Assembly: GCA_944380355.1 (NCBI GenBank)
Contig: CALWHJ010000005.1
Span: forward strand, 1-64,000
Length of the DNA: 64,000 nucleotides
Source of the DNA: an uncultured Christensenellaceae bacterium
GTDB lineage: Bacteria > Bacillota > Clostridia > Christensenellales > UBA3700
Direction: 5' to 3'
In this document: in pieces, positions 34,404 to 41,624 of the stretch
Numbering within the stretch: the stretch's first letter is position 1
How the letters are laid out: each line of letters opens with the position of its first letter
Position numbers and translations under genes: made by a program
The notes under the pieces: generated by a model
Database searches by the model: none
What the model was told of the DNA's origin: nothing
The model's input: the letters and a program-made list of their open reading frames with translations, nothing else

Positions 34404-34440
34404 AATAATAAAAGACGGGCTTGTCCCGTCTTTTATTATT
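34404..34440. terminator. Long perfect hairpin terminator
   Basis: A 16-bp perfect stem (34404-34419/34425-34440) with a 5-nt loop. A and T tracts are inside the arms, so it can act on both strands. Confidence 0.85.
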
Positions 34441-34499
34441 CAGCAAAGCTTATATAATATTCGGCAAGCTCATTTATCGCGTCAAAGTAATTTAAAGAT

Positions 34500-34528
34500 T
34501 TGACATAGAAGTCTTTATGATATATTAT
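34500..34528 (+). promoter_or_regulatory. Promoter of tRNA-Arg
   Basis: TTGACA (34500-34505) and TATTAT (34523-34528), 17 bp apart. Confidence 0.65.
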
Positions 34529-34580
34529 AAATATGTTCACTTGTTTTCATCTTACATAGATGCGACAAGTAATGCAATAT

Positions 34581-34655
34581 GCTTCCTTAGTTAAATGGAT
34601 ATAACAAGCCCCTCCTAAGGGCTAGTTGTGGGTTCGATTCCCGCAGGGAGTACCA
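34581..34655 (+). tRNA. tRNA-Arg (anticodon CCT)
   Basis: Acceptor GCTTCCT/AGGGAGT, anticodon stem AGCCC/GGGCT with loop CTCCTAA, T-arm GTGGG/CCCGC with TTCGATT, encoded CCA. Confidence 0.95.
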
Positions 34656-34693
34656 AAAAGCCTAAAATGGAATTATCCGTTTTAGGCTTTTTT
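34656..34693 (+). terminator. Terminator of tRNA-Arg
   Basis: Stem AAAAGCCTAAAA/TTTTAGGCTTTT (34656-34667/34680-34691) and T-run. Confidence 0.8.
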
Positions 34694-34707
34694 GCGGGAA
34701 TCGAACC
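34694..34707 (-). repeat. Inverted copy of the tRNA-Arg T-arm
   Basis: GCGGGAATCGAACC is the exact reverse complement of the T-arm segment GGTTCGATTCCCGC at 34631-34644. It begins at the end of the terminator. On the minus strand it would read as a tRNA T-arm without an acceptor end. Confidence 0.8.
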
Positions 34708-34785
34708 TAAAGGTTCACGGCTCGCGAATGTGGAAAATATCATAAGCAATTTTATTATAGCGTTCTGCGATTGAAATAATATATA

Positions 34786-35503
34786 TTAATCTTCTAATAG
34801 GTATTTGAGCATTTGCTCGGGATTGTTTATGAATTGTTTGGTTATTTTGTAATTTTCGGTTTCTTTGTAGTTGATTTTTTCTATTCGGTCGGGAGTAAGA
34901 TATATTACTTCCGAATTAGGATAGGACATTAATATCGGGGAGTGGGTGGCGATAATCAGTTGTGAATTTAACTTGACTAAATTGTCAATATCGATTAGCA
35001 ATGACATTTGCCGGCTGGGGGAGAGTGCAGACTCAGGCTCGTCCATCAAATATATTCCATTGCCTTGAAAGCGGTTTTCTATAAGAGAGAGGAAGCCTTC
35101 TCCGTGTGATTGTTTGTGAAAGGAAACATTGCCGTAACGCATTAGGGTACTGTTTTCGTCAAGATAGCTTGCTGTATTGTAGAAACTTTCGGCTCTTAGA
35201 AAAAAAGCCGTCTTTAGCGTGAGCCGCTCTTATAGTGGTAATAAGTTGATATAATTCGGAATGAGAATCTTTTGTTGAAAATAAAAAATCTCTGGAGCCG
35301 CCTTCGGGATTAAAGCCTAGTGCAATAGAGATTGCTTCGAGCAAAGTAGACTTTCCGCTTCCGTTTTCGCCTGCTATAAAAGAGACGGGTTTTGAGAATT
35401 CGATACCGCCGCTTCGAACAAGGTTTTTCACAACGGGCAAATCCGCAAGATAAGATGTTTCTTCCGGCAATTCGTTAAGTCGTATTTCTTTCAAATAAAT
35501 CAT
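34786..35503 (-). pseudogene. Small AAA/ABC-type ATPase (COG3910-like), split by a frameshift
   Basis: Two adjacent reading frames make one ~238-residue ATPase. The 5' part (35503-35159) has the Walker A motif GENGSGKST and ends prematurely. The 3' part (to 34786) has GEGFLSLIENRF, Walker B GIYLMDEPESALSP and the switch ATHSPIL. If one T is removed from the T7 run at 35200-35206 (A7 on the plus strand), the first frame continues FFLRAESFYNTASYLDEN straight into MRYGNVSFHKQSHGEG. All motifs are otherwise intact, so the break is recent, phase-variable or a sequencing error. Such ATPases are predicted nucleotide-dependent regulators of unknown role. Confidence 0.85.
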
Positions 35504-35659
35504 ACCGATATAATTCCTTCTAATGATAATATATTAACAAATTTTTATAAAATTATCAATATATTTTCGAAGTTCACAATAAGTTATAAATATATTCAAC
35601 GATTGCTATAGAAAAAATATTTATAAACCGTTATTATAAATTAAGTCAAAAAAATTGCG

Positions 35660-35692
35660 ATGTAAAGTATTTCTTACATAGAATGTAAAGTA
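35660..35692 (+). promoter_or_regulatory. Direct-repeat operator ahead of a putative small RNA
   Basis: ATGTAAAGTA occurs at 35660-35669 and again at 35683-35692, with an inverted CTTACAT between, giving an 11-bp periodicity of the kind bound by OmpR/PhoB-type regulators. The same TGTAAAGT word occurs three times ahead of the response-regulator gene at 40642. Confidence 0.45.
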
Positions 35693-35734
35693 AACTTAGC
35701 AGACAAATTTTTTAAAGGGGTGTATAATATGACT

Positions 35735-35830
35735 ACAGTTAGAGAATTATGAGAGTAATTCGTAACCTTCCCTGTCAATGAAACCTCCTCAACAAATCAT
35801 ATTTGTATTGTTCATTGACAGGTTTTTTTT
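35735..35830 (+). ncRNA. Putative small RNA with an exposed anti-Shine-Dalgarno sequence
   Basis: An extended -10 (TGTATAAT, ending at 35728) precedes ~95 nt that end in a strong terminator: 35771-35782 pairs perfectly with 35811-35822, then T8. The large loop contains an inner hairpin (ACAAAT/ATTTGT) and an unpaired ACCTCCTCA, which includes the ACCTCCT of the 16S rRNA 3' end. That layout suits an RNA that pairs with ribosome sites of target mRNAs. An alternative reading is a seven-codon open frame from the ATG at 35729 with AAAGGGG upstream. The rest of 35504-35910 shows no gene. Confidence 0.5.
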
Positions 35831-35859
35831 GTAAAAAATATATGTTTGCGACACAAAGA

Positions 35860-35884
35860 AAAACGGTGTATTTTGCACCGTTTT
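35860..35884 (-). terminator. Terminator of the GH16/YhcH operon
   Basis: Stem AAAACGGTG/CACCGTTTT with a 7-nt loop, T-rich exit on the minus strand. Confidence 0.75.
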
Positions 35885-35909
35885 CTTTTAAAAATGTTTT
35901 GAGTTGTTG

Positions 35910-36887
35910 TTAGTCTTTTATCTGATATACTCTTACGTAGTCGATTATAAAGTCGTAATTTTTGTTTTTATCATTGACGCTTGCATCGCCGCACCAGTAT
36001 TCGGATTCGGAGCCGTCGGCGTTAAGTACTTTTCCGGGGTGGAGATTGCCGTCCTCGTCCATATATCCGCCGACTTCTACAGTCAGCAGCATATATTGTT
36101 TTACTTGCGATACGCCGAGTGTAACGTCATCTACTATATGAGGCGTACGCCAGGTTTCTTTTCCGTCAATATAAAAGACGTATTCTTCAGGAGTCCACAT
36201 TACGCCGTAGGTATGGAATTCGCTGTACATATTACTTACTCGTATTAAGTCGGATTTTTGCGATTTTGTATTGGCATAGCCGTCTCCGTGCAACACGTGC
36301 ATATTGGCATTTCTTTTGAAAACCCCCGTATAATACCAGGGGGATTCCATTATATCAATCTCTACGCCGTCAGCCCCCGTATCCATAACGTCTTCCGACG
36401 TCATACCCGTGCCTTCGTCGGGCATAAGCCAAAAGGCTGACCAAATACCTTCGCAAGGCGGAGCTATGCATCTTGCTTCGAAGTAGCCGTATTTTGCAGA
36501 AAATCCTTCGTAGTTTTCTTGTGTTGCGGCTACGTGTCCTTTATTAGGATTTGTTGCGGATTCTACCCAGGAGGTATACCAGCCTTCGCCGTATTGACCG
36601 TCTGTCTTATAGTGGGTGCGTATGGTGAGCGTGCCGTCTTTTACAAACAGCGTATCGGGTGTAGTCTCTACATAGGCTGCGCGGCGCACGTGATCCCCGT
36701 CATAGCCGGCCTTCCATTTCGAAGTGTCGAGAGAATCTCCGTCGAAATTATCTTCGAATACCAACTCGTAATTACCTTGTTTAAGAGCGTTTAGCAGCTC
36801 ATCGGAAGTTTTGTCGCAAGCTACAAAAGAAAATGAGAATGTAAAAATCAGAATTAAAGCCAGCGCGCAAACAAATAATTTTCTCAT
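35910..36887 (-). CDS. Glycoside hydrolase family 16 lipoprotein (beta-glucanase-like)
   Basis: A 325-residue exported endo-glucanase-type enzyme. The signal peptide ends FVAC (Cys24). The GH16 jelly-roll shows LVFEDNFDGDSLDTSKW, KYGYFEARC, GIWSAFWLMP and the catalytic E-x-D-x-x-E in DGVEIDIMES (Glu176 nucleophile, Asp178, Glu181 acid/base). The family cleaves beta-1,3 or mixed-linkage glucans, agarose, carrageenan or related polymers; laminarinase-like activity is the likeliest but not proven. It is encoded 17 bp after a YhcH-family gene and shares its promoter, so it is part of a small carbohydrate operon. Confidence 0.92.
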   Translation of the reverse strand: MRKLFVCALALILIFTFSFSFVACDKTSDELLNALKQGNYELVFEDNFDGDSLDTSKWKAGYDGDHVRRAAYVETTPDTLFVKDGTLTIRTHYKTDGQYGEGWYTSWVESATNPNKGHVAATQENYEGFSAKYGYFEARCIAPPCEGIWSAFWLMPDEGTGMTSEDVMDTGADGVEIDIMESPWYYTGVFKRNANMHVLHGDGYANTKSQKSDLIRVSNMYSEFHTYGVMWTPEEYVFYIDGKETWRTPHIVDDVTLGVSQVKQYMLLTVEVGGYMDEDGNLHPGKVLNADGSESEYWCGDASVNDKNKNYDFIIDYVRVYQIKD

Positions 36888-36904
36888 AATATACCTCTTA
36901 ACGA

Positions 36905-37351
36905 TTAATCTTTATATTTAATTTTAAATACGGCTTTTTTTACCGTACCACCGTCTATGCTCAAACTGGGTGCGTGAGGCTCGTCGGGAAGGAAGAGAGT
37001 CCAGTCTCCTTTTTGGGTAGGTAGAAGGGCTACTTCGCCTTTCCAGAACTGAATATCCTTGACGGTGTCGTATTCGCCGGCGGGCGTAAGATTTTCTAGC
37101 GGAGCGTATCCCATATATTCGCGGCCGCTGAGTATTAGCTGGATATCTGCGTATTTTTGATGTGTTTCAATGGAGAGTTCGCTGAGAGGCTTAGGCTCAT
37201 AGGTCATAACGTTGACGTAGACATCGTCAGTCAATTGGTATCTGCCGCAAGGAGTGTTTTCGTCTAACTCTTTTGCTTTTTGCATACATAGAGCGATTTT
37301 GTCATCGATAGTTTTAAAATAGTCGTTCAGGTTGATATTTGCACGAATCAT
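36905..37351 (-). CDS. YhcH/YjgK/YiaL family protein (DUF386)
   Basis: A 148-residue cupin-like protein of the family that includes E. coli YhcH and the EbgC beta subunit of evolved beta-galactosidase. Characteristic blocks are THQKYADIQLILSGREYMGY, ALLPTQKGDWTLFLPDEPHAPSL and KKAVFKIKY. The two conserved His (in THQKYAD and PHAP) suggest a metal-binding sugar site; anomerase or mutarotase roles have been proposed. First gene of the operon with GH16, preceded by an AAGAGG site. The physiological sugar is unknown. Confidence 0.92.
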   Translation of the reverse strand: MIRANINLNDYFKTIDDKIALCMQKAKELDENTPCGRYQLTDDVYVNVMTYEPKPLSELSIETHQKYADIQLILSGREYMGYAPLENLTPAGEYDTVKDIQFWKGEVALLPTQKGDWTLFLPDEPHAPSLSIDGGTVKKAVFKIKYKD

Positions 37352-37384
37352 AAATACCTCTTATAGATTAATATTGATAATATA

Positions 37385-37414
37385 ATTATATCATTATTCG
37401 CGCGCGCAAAGCAA
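37385..37414 (-). promoter_or_regulatory. Candidate promoter of the YhcH/GH16 operon
   Basis: On the minus strand TTGCTT (37414-37409) and TATAAT (37390-37385), 18 bp apart. A CG-alternating tract lies in the spacer. Confidence 0.45.
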
Positions 37415-37639
37415 TAATAATGAATTTATTATAAACAGTGCGGTATATTAGACAAAGTGTAATAATTAAAGATATTTACGTAATAAAGCCGTAGGTAAAC
37501 AACGTATTATTTAAACCCGTTGAAAGAGAATTAACATTGAGTTTTAAAAAGTTGTCGACAAAGCAAACGCACTAAGCGTAATTAATTGCGAAGAAGCACA
37601 ATATTTGTTATAATTGATTAGTAGATTTTCGGAGATAAT

Positions 37640-38080
37640 ATGCAAGATAAAAACAATAACTTTTACGAAGAGTACAAAAACAAAAAAGACTCGTCATTCT
37701 GCGAGCCTTGGGGCAATGTCTTTCATTACGAGTATAAAAGCACATTGAGAATAGGCAGTTTGCCTCTTGTGCATATTAATATCGGTGCGGGCAAATACAA
37801 GGCAAAAGGAATTCTGGCCGTGGGCACGTATGCTCAAGGCATAATAGCGATTGGAGTAATATCCCTCGGATTGGTTTCGATAGGTTTGATTGCAATAGGA
37901 TTGATAGCGGTCGGATTGCTGGCATTGGGAGCCGTAGCGGTCGGAGGTATAAGCGTAGGGGTGATTGCGGTAGGAGGAATAGCTGCAGGTATAATCAGCG
38001 TGGGCGGAGTATCGGCGGGTCTGATAAGTGAAGGCGGTATATCATATTCACTATATCCGCCGCTCAAAGAAAACGTATAG
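37640..38080 (+). CDS. Glycine-repeat protein with a strict five-residue period
   Basis: 146 residues, no signal peptide. Residues ~1-55 are polar and charged (YEEYKNKKDSSFCEPWGNVFHYEYKS). From ~58 to ~132 the sequence repeats every five residues as [IVL]-[AS]-x-G-x, about fourteen times (for example GIIAIGVISLGLVSIGLIAI). The regular spacing predicts a compact beta-solenoid or membrane-embedded sheet; classical pentapeptide repeats use A(D/N)LXX and are different. It closes with SYSLYPPL. A CGGAG site and a TATAAT box at 37609 support expression. Function unknown; related strings occur in uncharacterised Clostridia proteins to my recollection. Confidence 0.8.
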   Translation: MQDKNNNFYEEYKNKKDSSFCEPWGNVFHYEYKSTLRIGSLPLVHINIGAGKYKAKGILAVGTYAQGIIAIGVISLGLVSIGLIAIGLIAVGLLALGAVAVGGISVGVIAVGGIAAGIISVGGVSAGLISEGGISYSLYPPLKENV

Positions 38081-38102
38081 CGGATAAATATAAAGACTTT
38101 TG

Positions 38103-38126
38103 ACGGGGCTTAGGCCTCGTTTTTTA
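38103..38126 (+). terminator. Terminator of the glycine-repeat gene
   Basis: Stem ACGGGGC/GCCTCGT with a G-T pair, then T6. Confidence 0.65.
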
Positions 38127-38242
38127 TTATTAAAATAGATTGACAGAGAATAGAAAGATAATTTTAAAAGCAATTGAATAGATAAAAATAAAGAATTTAT
38201 TGAATTTAAGGTCAAAAATCAGTTTTGGTTATACAAAAAGGG

Positions 38243-38269
38243 TAAAAAAATACAATGCATTTGCATTGT
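38243..38269 (-). terminator. Terminator of the 22-codon gene
   Basis: On the minus strand ACAATGC/GCATTGT with loop AAAT, then a T7-rich run. It lies 21 bp after the stop codon. Confidence 0.8.
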
Positions 38270-38289
38270 CCTCACAATTTTCCGTCGCA

Positions 38290-38358
38290 TCAGAACATTT
38301 TAATGTTCATGCCGTATCTGTGTACGTAAGCCGACCAGAGTTTCCAGAATGTCTCCAT
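38290..38358 (-). CDS. Very small protein (22 residues), function unknown
   Basis: This minus-strand frame starts METFWKLWSAYV and ends NIKMF: amphipathic, aromatic-rich (two Trp, two Phe, two Tyr) and net basic. All signals of a real gene are present in order: TTGACT and TATTAT 17 bp apart (38436-38408), a perfect AGGAGGTG six bases before the ATG, the frame, then an intrinsic terminator. An overlapping ATG five bases upstream is too close to the ribosome site to be used. It could be a regulatory or membrane-associated peptide, a toxin or a signal. I recognise no family. Confidence 0.68.
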   Translation of the reverse strand: METFWKLWSAYVHRYGMNIKMF

Positions 38359-38407
38359 ATCATTCACCTCCTATTAAGTTTTCTTAGGTTTCCCTTTTTT
38401 CGCCTAG

Positions 38408-38436
38408 ATAATATCACTGATTTGTTATAAAGTCAA
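38408..38436 (-). promoter_or_regulatory. Promoter of the 22-codon gene
   Basis: Minus strand: TTGACT (38436-38431), 17-bp spacer, TATTAT (38413-38408). The leader of ~30 nt ends in AGGAGGTG. Confidence 0.75.
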
Positions 38437-38773
38437 GAGTTTTTTGACATATTTTTTTAATAAATTTGTAAAAATTTTTTTACAGAAAATTGTGAGGCTG
38501 TTTTGCGGTCTCAAAAGCGACGGTTAAGAGCTTTTTGCGAGGGTATCATTTAATTATTTTTAATATATTTTGATATTTTTATACGTTTGAGCATTTAATT
38601 TTACAAAATTTTTATTAAAATCAATATTTGTTGAGAAAAAGAGCGTTAAAATTCACTTTTGAAAAATTTAAAGGATATTATATCTGTTGATTATCTTTTC
38701 AAACAGCAATACTATAACCGAATCGTGCATATAATATTGCTTTTTATAAATCAAAGTCGTTGACTATAATTTG
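38437..38773. other. AT-rich gene-free spacer
   Basis: About 340 bp of AT-rich sequence with T6 runs and no open frame, hairpin or repeat that I can support. It separates the divergent 22-codon gene and TetR gene. Confidence 0.4.
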
Positions 38774-38802
38774 TTGACAAGGCAGGCATGATGGTATATA
38801 AT
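38774..38802 (+). promoter_or_regulatory. Consensus promoter of the tetR-type gene
   Basis: TTGACA (38774-38779) and TATAAT (38797-38802), 17 bp apart. Confidence 0.8.
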
Positions 38803-38805
38803 AAA

Positions 38806-38838
38806 TTGAACAATGTTCAAATCGTCATATTGTTCAAG
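38806..38838 (+). promoter_or_regulatory. Palindromic operator, probably for the TetR regulator
   Basis: TTGAACAATGTTCAA (38806-38820) is a perfect 7-1-7 palindrome starting 4 bp after the -10 box. A further half site TTGTTCAA follows at 38830-38837. Position suggests autorepression. Confidence 0.7.
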
Positions 38839-38902
38839 TTGTAATATTAGATAAAATGCGTCAGTCGGCTAAGGACAGCCGTCACGCAAGGAGTGTGCAG
38901 TT

Positions 38903-39475
38903 ATGAAAATTACAAAAGACGCGATAATCGACGAAGCAATAGCGGTATTGGAAGAGAAGGGCGACGACCCTCAAAAACTTACCATACGAGAGCTTGCCTC
39001 ACGTCTGAATATCGGCGTAGGACTTATCAATTATCATTTCGGAAGCAAAGAGGTACTTATCAACCGCTGTGTAAGAAAGATGATTATGGGTATAGTCGAA
39101 GAATTTCACAAGGTAAGACAATCCCTTGCGTTTATGAAACCCAAGGAAAAGCTCAATTATCTGTGTCTTATGACGTTTGATTATTTGTATACCAAACCCA
39201 ACGTGTCAAAAGTCGCGCTGGTGTACGATTTGGGTAATACGAGCGACAGCGATACCACGTCTGCACTGATAGACGCATATATTCCTATAATCAAGGATTG
39301 CCGTCCTATATATGATGACCAAAGGGCATATCTGACGGCAAGCAGGGTTATATACATACTAGAGCAGTCTTTTTTGCGTACCGAGGTAATAAAAGCACGT
39401 AGCGGAGTAGACCTTAACAACAGCGAAGAGAGAAAGGAATATCTCGAAAGTCTGCTGAGAGATTTGATAAAATAA
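38903..39475 (+). CDS. TetR-family transcriptional regulator
   Basis: A 190-residue repressor-type protein. The N-terminal helix-turn-helix reads KDAIIDEAIAVLEEKGDDPQKLTIRELASRLNIGVGLINYHFGSKEVLI, with the NYHFGSKE recognition end typical of TetR. The C-terminal ~130 residues form a helical ligand domain not assignable to a subfamily. AAGGAGTG precedes the ATG. A consensus promoter and a palindromic operator lie upstream. No terminator is visible before the phospholipase-like gene 166 bp downstream, so the latter could be co-transcribed. Confidence 0.92.
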   Translation: MKITKDAIIDEAIAVLEEKGDDPQKLTIRELASRLNIGVGLINYHFGSKEVLINRCVRKMIMGIVEEFHKVRQSLAFMKPKEKLNYLCLMTFDYLYTKPNVSKVALVYDLGNTSDSDTTSALIDAYIPIIKDCRPIYDDQRAYLTASRVIYILEQSFLRTEVIKARSGVDLNNSEERKEYLESLLRDLIK

Positions 39476-39641
39476 CAACTCTTTTCATAGTACGGCAGTG
39501 CGAGTGCATAACGCGCTTAAAGCGGAACGTAAAAATACCGCAAGCGATAAGAGCAAATTGCACTTAAGCAAAACTTTGAGGGCAAAAGAGCTTCAAAGAT
39601 ATTGCTGTTTTAATTAACCGTTTTAGTTAGAAGGATAAATT

Positions 39642-40427
39642 ATGCCCTCAGTATATACTCATTACAAATTTGCCCGCGATGCTTTTGATTTTCTTTCAGA
39701 GGGGCTGAAAGAAGCTGTGCAGGCAGGAAGAAAATTTTACGATACGGGACAGAGCGGTGCCGATTTGCTTTTTTATTACAAACCGCACAAATCCAACGAT
39801 TTGCGAAAGCACGGCTCGGCTTTGCACAGAATAAAAGCTGACGTACTGTTTTCCGAGTTTAAAAAGCGTGCTTACGAAAGCGGGAATAAAGAAGCCGATA
39901 TCGCTTATCTTACAGGATATTTTACGCATTTTATTCTCGACAGCACTATGCATCCTTATATTTGGAGGTGCGAAGAAGAGAAAATTGCGCCTCACTTTGT
40001 AATAGAAGCGGATTATGACAGAAAGCTTATGTTAAGAGACGGAGTCAACCCCTATAACGCAAAATTTCTCGCTTTTCAGGTAAATGACGGTGAAGTAAGA
40101 GAAATTTGCTCACGCTATCTCTCTTGTACGCCCAAACAGGCGGGTGAGATAATGCGCTCGAGAGTAAAATTTACAAATCTGATATCTTCTCAGAATTCTT
40201 TGCTAAGAGGTTTTTTGAAGTTTTTATTCAAGATATCTTCAAATCCCAAAGGAAACGAAATACTCATTCCGAGGCAGGACGTTGAGGCTTGCGCCGACAT
40301 ATCGCCGAGACTGGACGATTTATACGCTCAGGCTCTTGAGGATATCAAGATATACGCAAAAGAGTTTGAGGATTTTTTGTTGAGAGAGGGAAGTCTTGGA
40401 CAAAGATTTGCAAAGGATTTCGAATAG
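39642..40427 (+). CDS. Zinc-dependent phospholipase C-like protein
   Basis: A 261-residue protein of the Zn_dep_PLPC family (PF00882), related to alpha-toxin-type phospholipases but without the C-terminal lipid-binding domain. Metal-ligand pattern: MPSVYTHYKFA at the N-terminus, GQSGADLLFYY, HGSALHRI, YLTGYFTHFILDSTMHPYI and HFVIEADYDRKL, with His and Asp at the expected places. It has no signal peptide, so it is probably cytoplasmic and not a secreted toxin. AGAAGGA lies before the start. The exact substrate is unknown. Confidence 0.87.
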   Translation: MPSVYTHYKFARDAFDFLSEGLKEAVQAGRKFYDTGQSGADLLFYYKPHKSNDLRKHGSALHRIKADVLFSEFKKRAYESGNKEADIAYLTGYFTHFILDSTMHPYIWRCEEEKIAPHFVIEADYDRKLMLRDGVNPYNAKFLAFQVNDGEVREICSRYLSCTPKQAGEIMRSRVKFTNLISSQNSLLRGFLKFLFKISSNPKGNEILIPRQDVEACADISPRLDDLYAQALEDIKIYAKEFEDFLLREGSLGQRFAKDFE

Positions 40428-40452
40428 TCGCTTTAAAACAGTTGTTTTCAAA

Positions 40453-40540
40453 TGTAAAGTTTTGACAAAATCAAAATAGCTTTTTTGTAAGAAAGGTTTA
40501 CATTCTAATATCTTATATGCTAAACTTTACAATGTAAAGT
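40453..40540 (+). promoter_or_regulatory. Promoter and operator of the two-component regulator gene
   Basis: TTTACA (40497-40502) and TAAACT (40521-40526) are 18 bp apart. ACTTTACAATGTAAAGT (40524-40540), a perfect palindrome with 8-bp arms, overlaps the -10 box, and a further TGTAAAGT lies at 40453-40460. The same word forms the direct repeats ahead of the putative small RNA at 35735. Confidence 0.5.
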
Positions 40541-40641
40541 ATGCTTGTCCGAAGCGGCGCAAGACTTTGAAGCTTTGTGCCTGTTCGAAACAGAAAATTC
40601 GGACGGCTTATGCAAAACATCCCCCGAAAAAGGAGAAAACT

Positions 40642-41328
40642 ATGGAATACAAAGTATTTGTCGTAGAAGACGATGACAGTATAAGAGGACTCTATGAGAT
40701 AGCTTTTCAAGACAAGTTCGAATGCAAGAGTTTCGTCAAAGCGGAAGATATGTTCGAGGCTTTGAAGAAAGAGAGCTGCGACATAATCATACTCGATTTG
40801 ATGTTGCCCGGAATGGACGGACTAAAGGCATTGTCGCTTCTCAAAGAAAACGTAGATACAAAAAACATTCCCGTTATCATAGCCAGCGCGAAGGGTGACG
40901 AGAATATCAAAGTCAGAGGTCTTGACGCAGGCGCGGACGATTATATTGCCAAGCCTTTCGGTATGCTCGAACTTATTGCCAGAGTAAAGGCTAATCTCAG
41001 AAAGACAGGCGCGAAGAAAAACGACGACGAGATATTGAGTTACGGAGATATCAGAATCAACAATGCCGAACATACCGTTTACGTCAACGACAACGTTGTT
41101 CCTTTGACGCTCAAGGAGTACAATCTGCTCACTTTGCTTATGAAAAACATAGATTGCGTGGTATCAAGAGAGGTTATACTCAGCGAGGTATGGGACTACG
41201 ATTACGTGGGCGAGACGCGAACTCTCGATATGCATATAAAGTCTTTGAGAAGCAAGCTGGGCGTATATACCGACAAGCAGTATATCACCACGGTTAGAGG
41301 CGTAGGCTACAAATTTACTAAAATCTAA
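40642..41328 (+). CDS. OmpR/PhoB-type response regulator
   Basis: 228 residues. The receiver domain (1-~120) shows VFVVEDDDS, the phospho-acceptor Asp52 in IIILDLMLPGMDG, and DYIAKPF. The winged-helix DNA-binding domain (~130-228) ends with LSEVWDYDYVGETRTLDMHIKSLRSKL and TVRGVGYKF. The ATG at 40642 follows AAGGAG by 8 bp; the upstream in-frame ATG at 40567 gives an atypical Lys/Cys-rich extension. It pairs with the sensor kinase at 41625, although a terminator and a separate promoter stand between them. Confidence 0.95.
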   Translation: MEYKVFVVEDDDSIRGLYEIAFQDKFECKSFVKAEDMFEALKKESCDIIILDLMLPGMDGLKALSLLKENVDTKNIPVIIASAKGDENIKVRGLDAGADDYIAKPFGMLELIARVKANLRKTGAKKNDDEILSYGDIRINNAEHTVYVNDNVVPLTLKEYNLLTLLMKNIDCVVSREVILSEVWDYDYVGETRTLDMHIKSLRSKLGVYTDKQYITTVRGVGYKFTKI

Positions 41329-41339
41329 GCAGAAAAATC

Positions 41340-41365
41340 GGCACGGCAATTTGCCGTGCCTTTTT
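41340..41365 (+). terminator. Terminator of the response regulator gene
   Basis: Stem GGCACGGC/GCCGTGCC with loop AATTT, then T5. Confidence 0.85.
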
Positions 41366-41477
41366 ACAAAAGCGTAATTCGGGTATTTATATCCGGGTAC
41401 TCGGGCGGGGTTGTGTCGTTTGAGACATGCGCACCGCTTGCGGCAGGGCGGAAGAGAAGCTACCGCCCGTTTTGTTA

Positions 41478-41507
41478 TTGACAATTCATACTGCGCGATA
41501 ATATAAT
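41478..41507 (+). promoter_or_regulatory. Promoter of the histidine kinase gene
   Basis: TTGACA (41478-41483) and TATAAT (41502-41507), 18 bp apart. Confidence 0.7.
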
Positions 41508-41520
41508 ATATTTAAGTCGG

Positions 41521-41603
41521 TTTGTCTTATCGGAAAGCTTAGGAAATCCAGACGGCTGAAAGCAAAGCAAATAAGCGTTTCGGATTTAGGATTATAAGAC
41601 AAA
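41521..41603 (+). other. Structured leader of the histidine kinase mRNA
   Basis: TTTGTCTTAT (41521-41530) pairs perfectly with ATAAGACAAA (41594-41603). Inside this stem AAATCC (41545) can pair with GGATTT (41583). The closed element ends ~12 bases before the GGAGAGG ribosome site. It matches no riboswitch class I know. Confidence 0.4.
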
Positions 41604-41624
41604 AGAGCGGTTGCGGAGAGGAAG

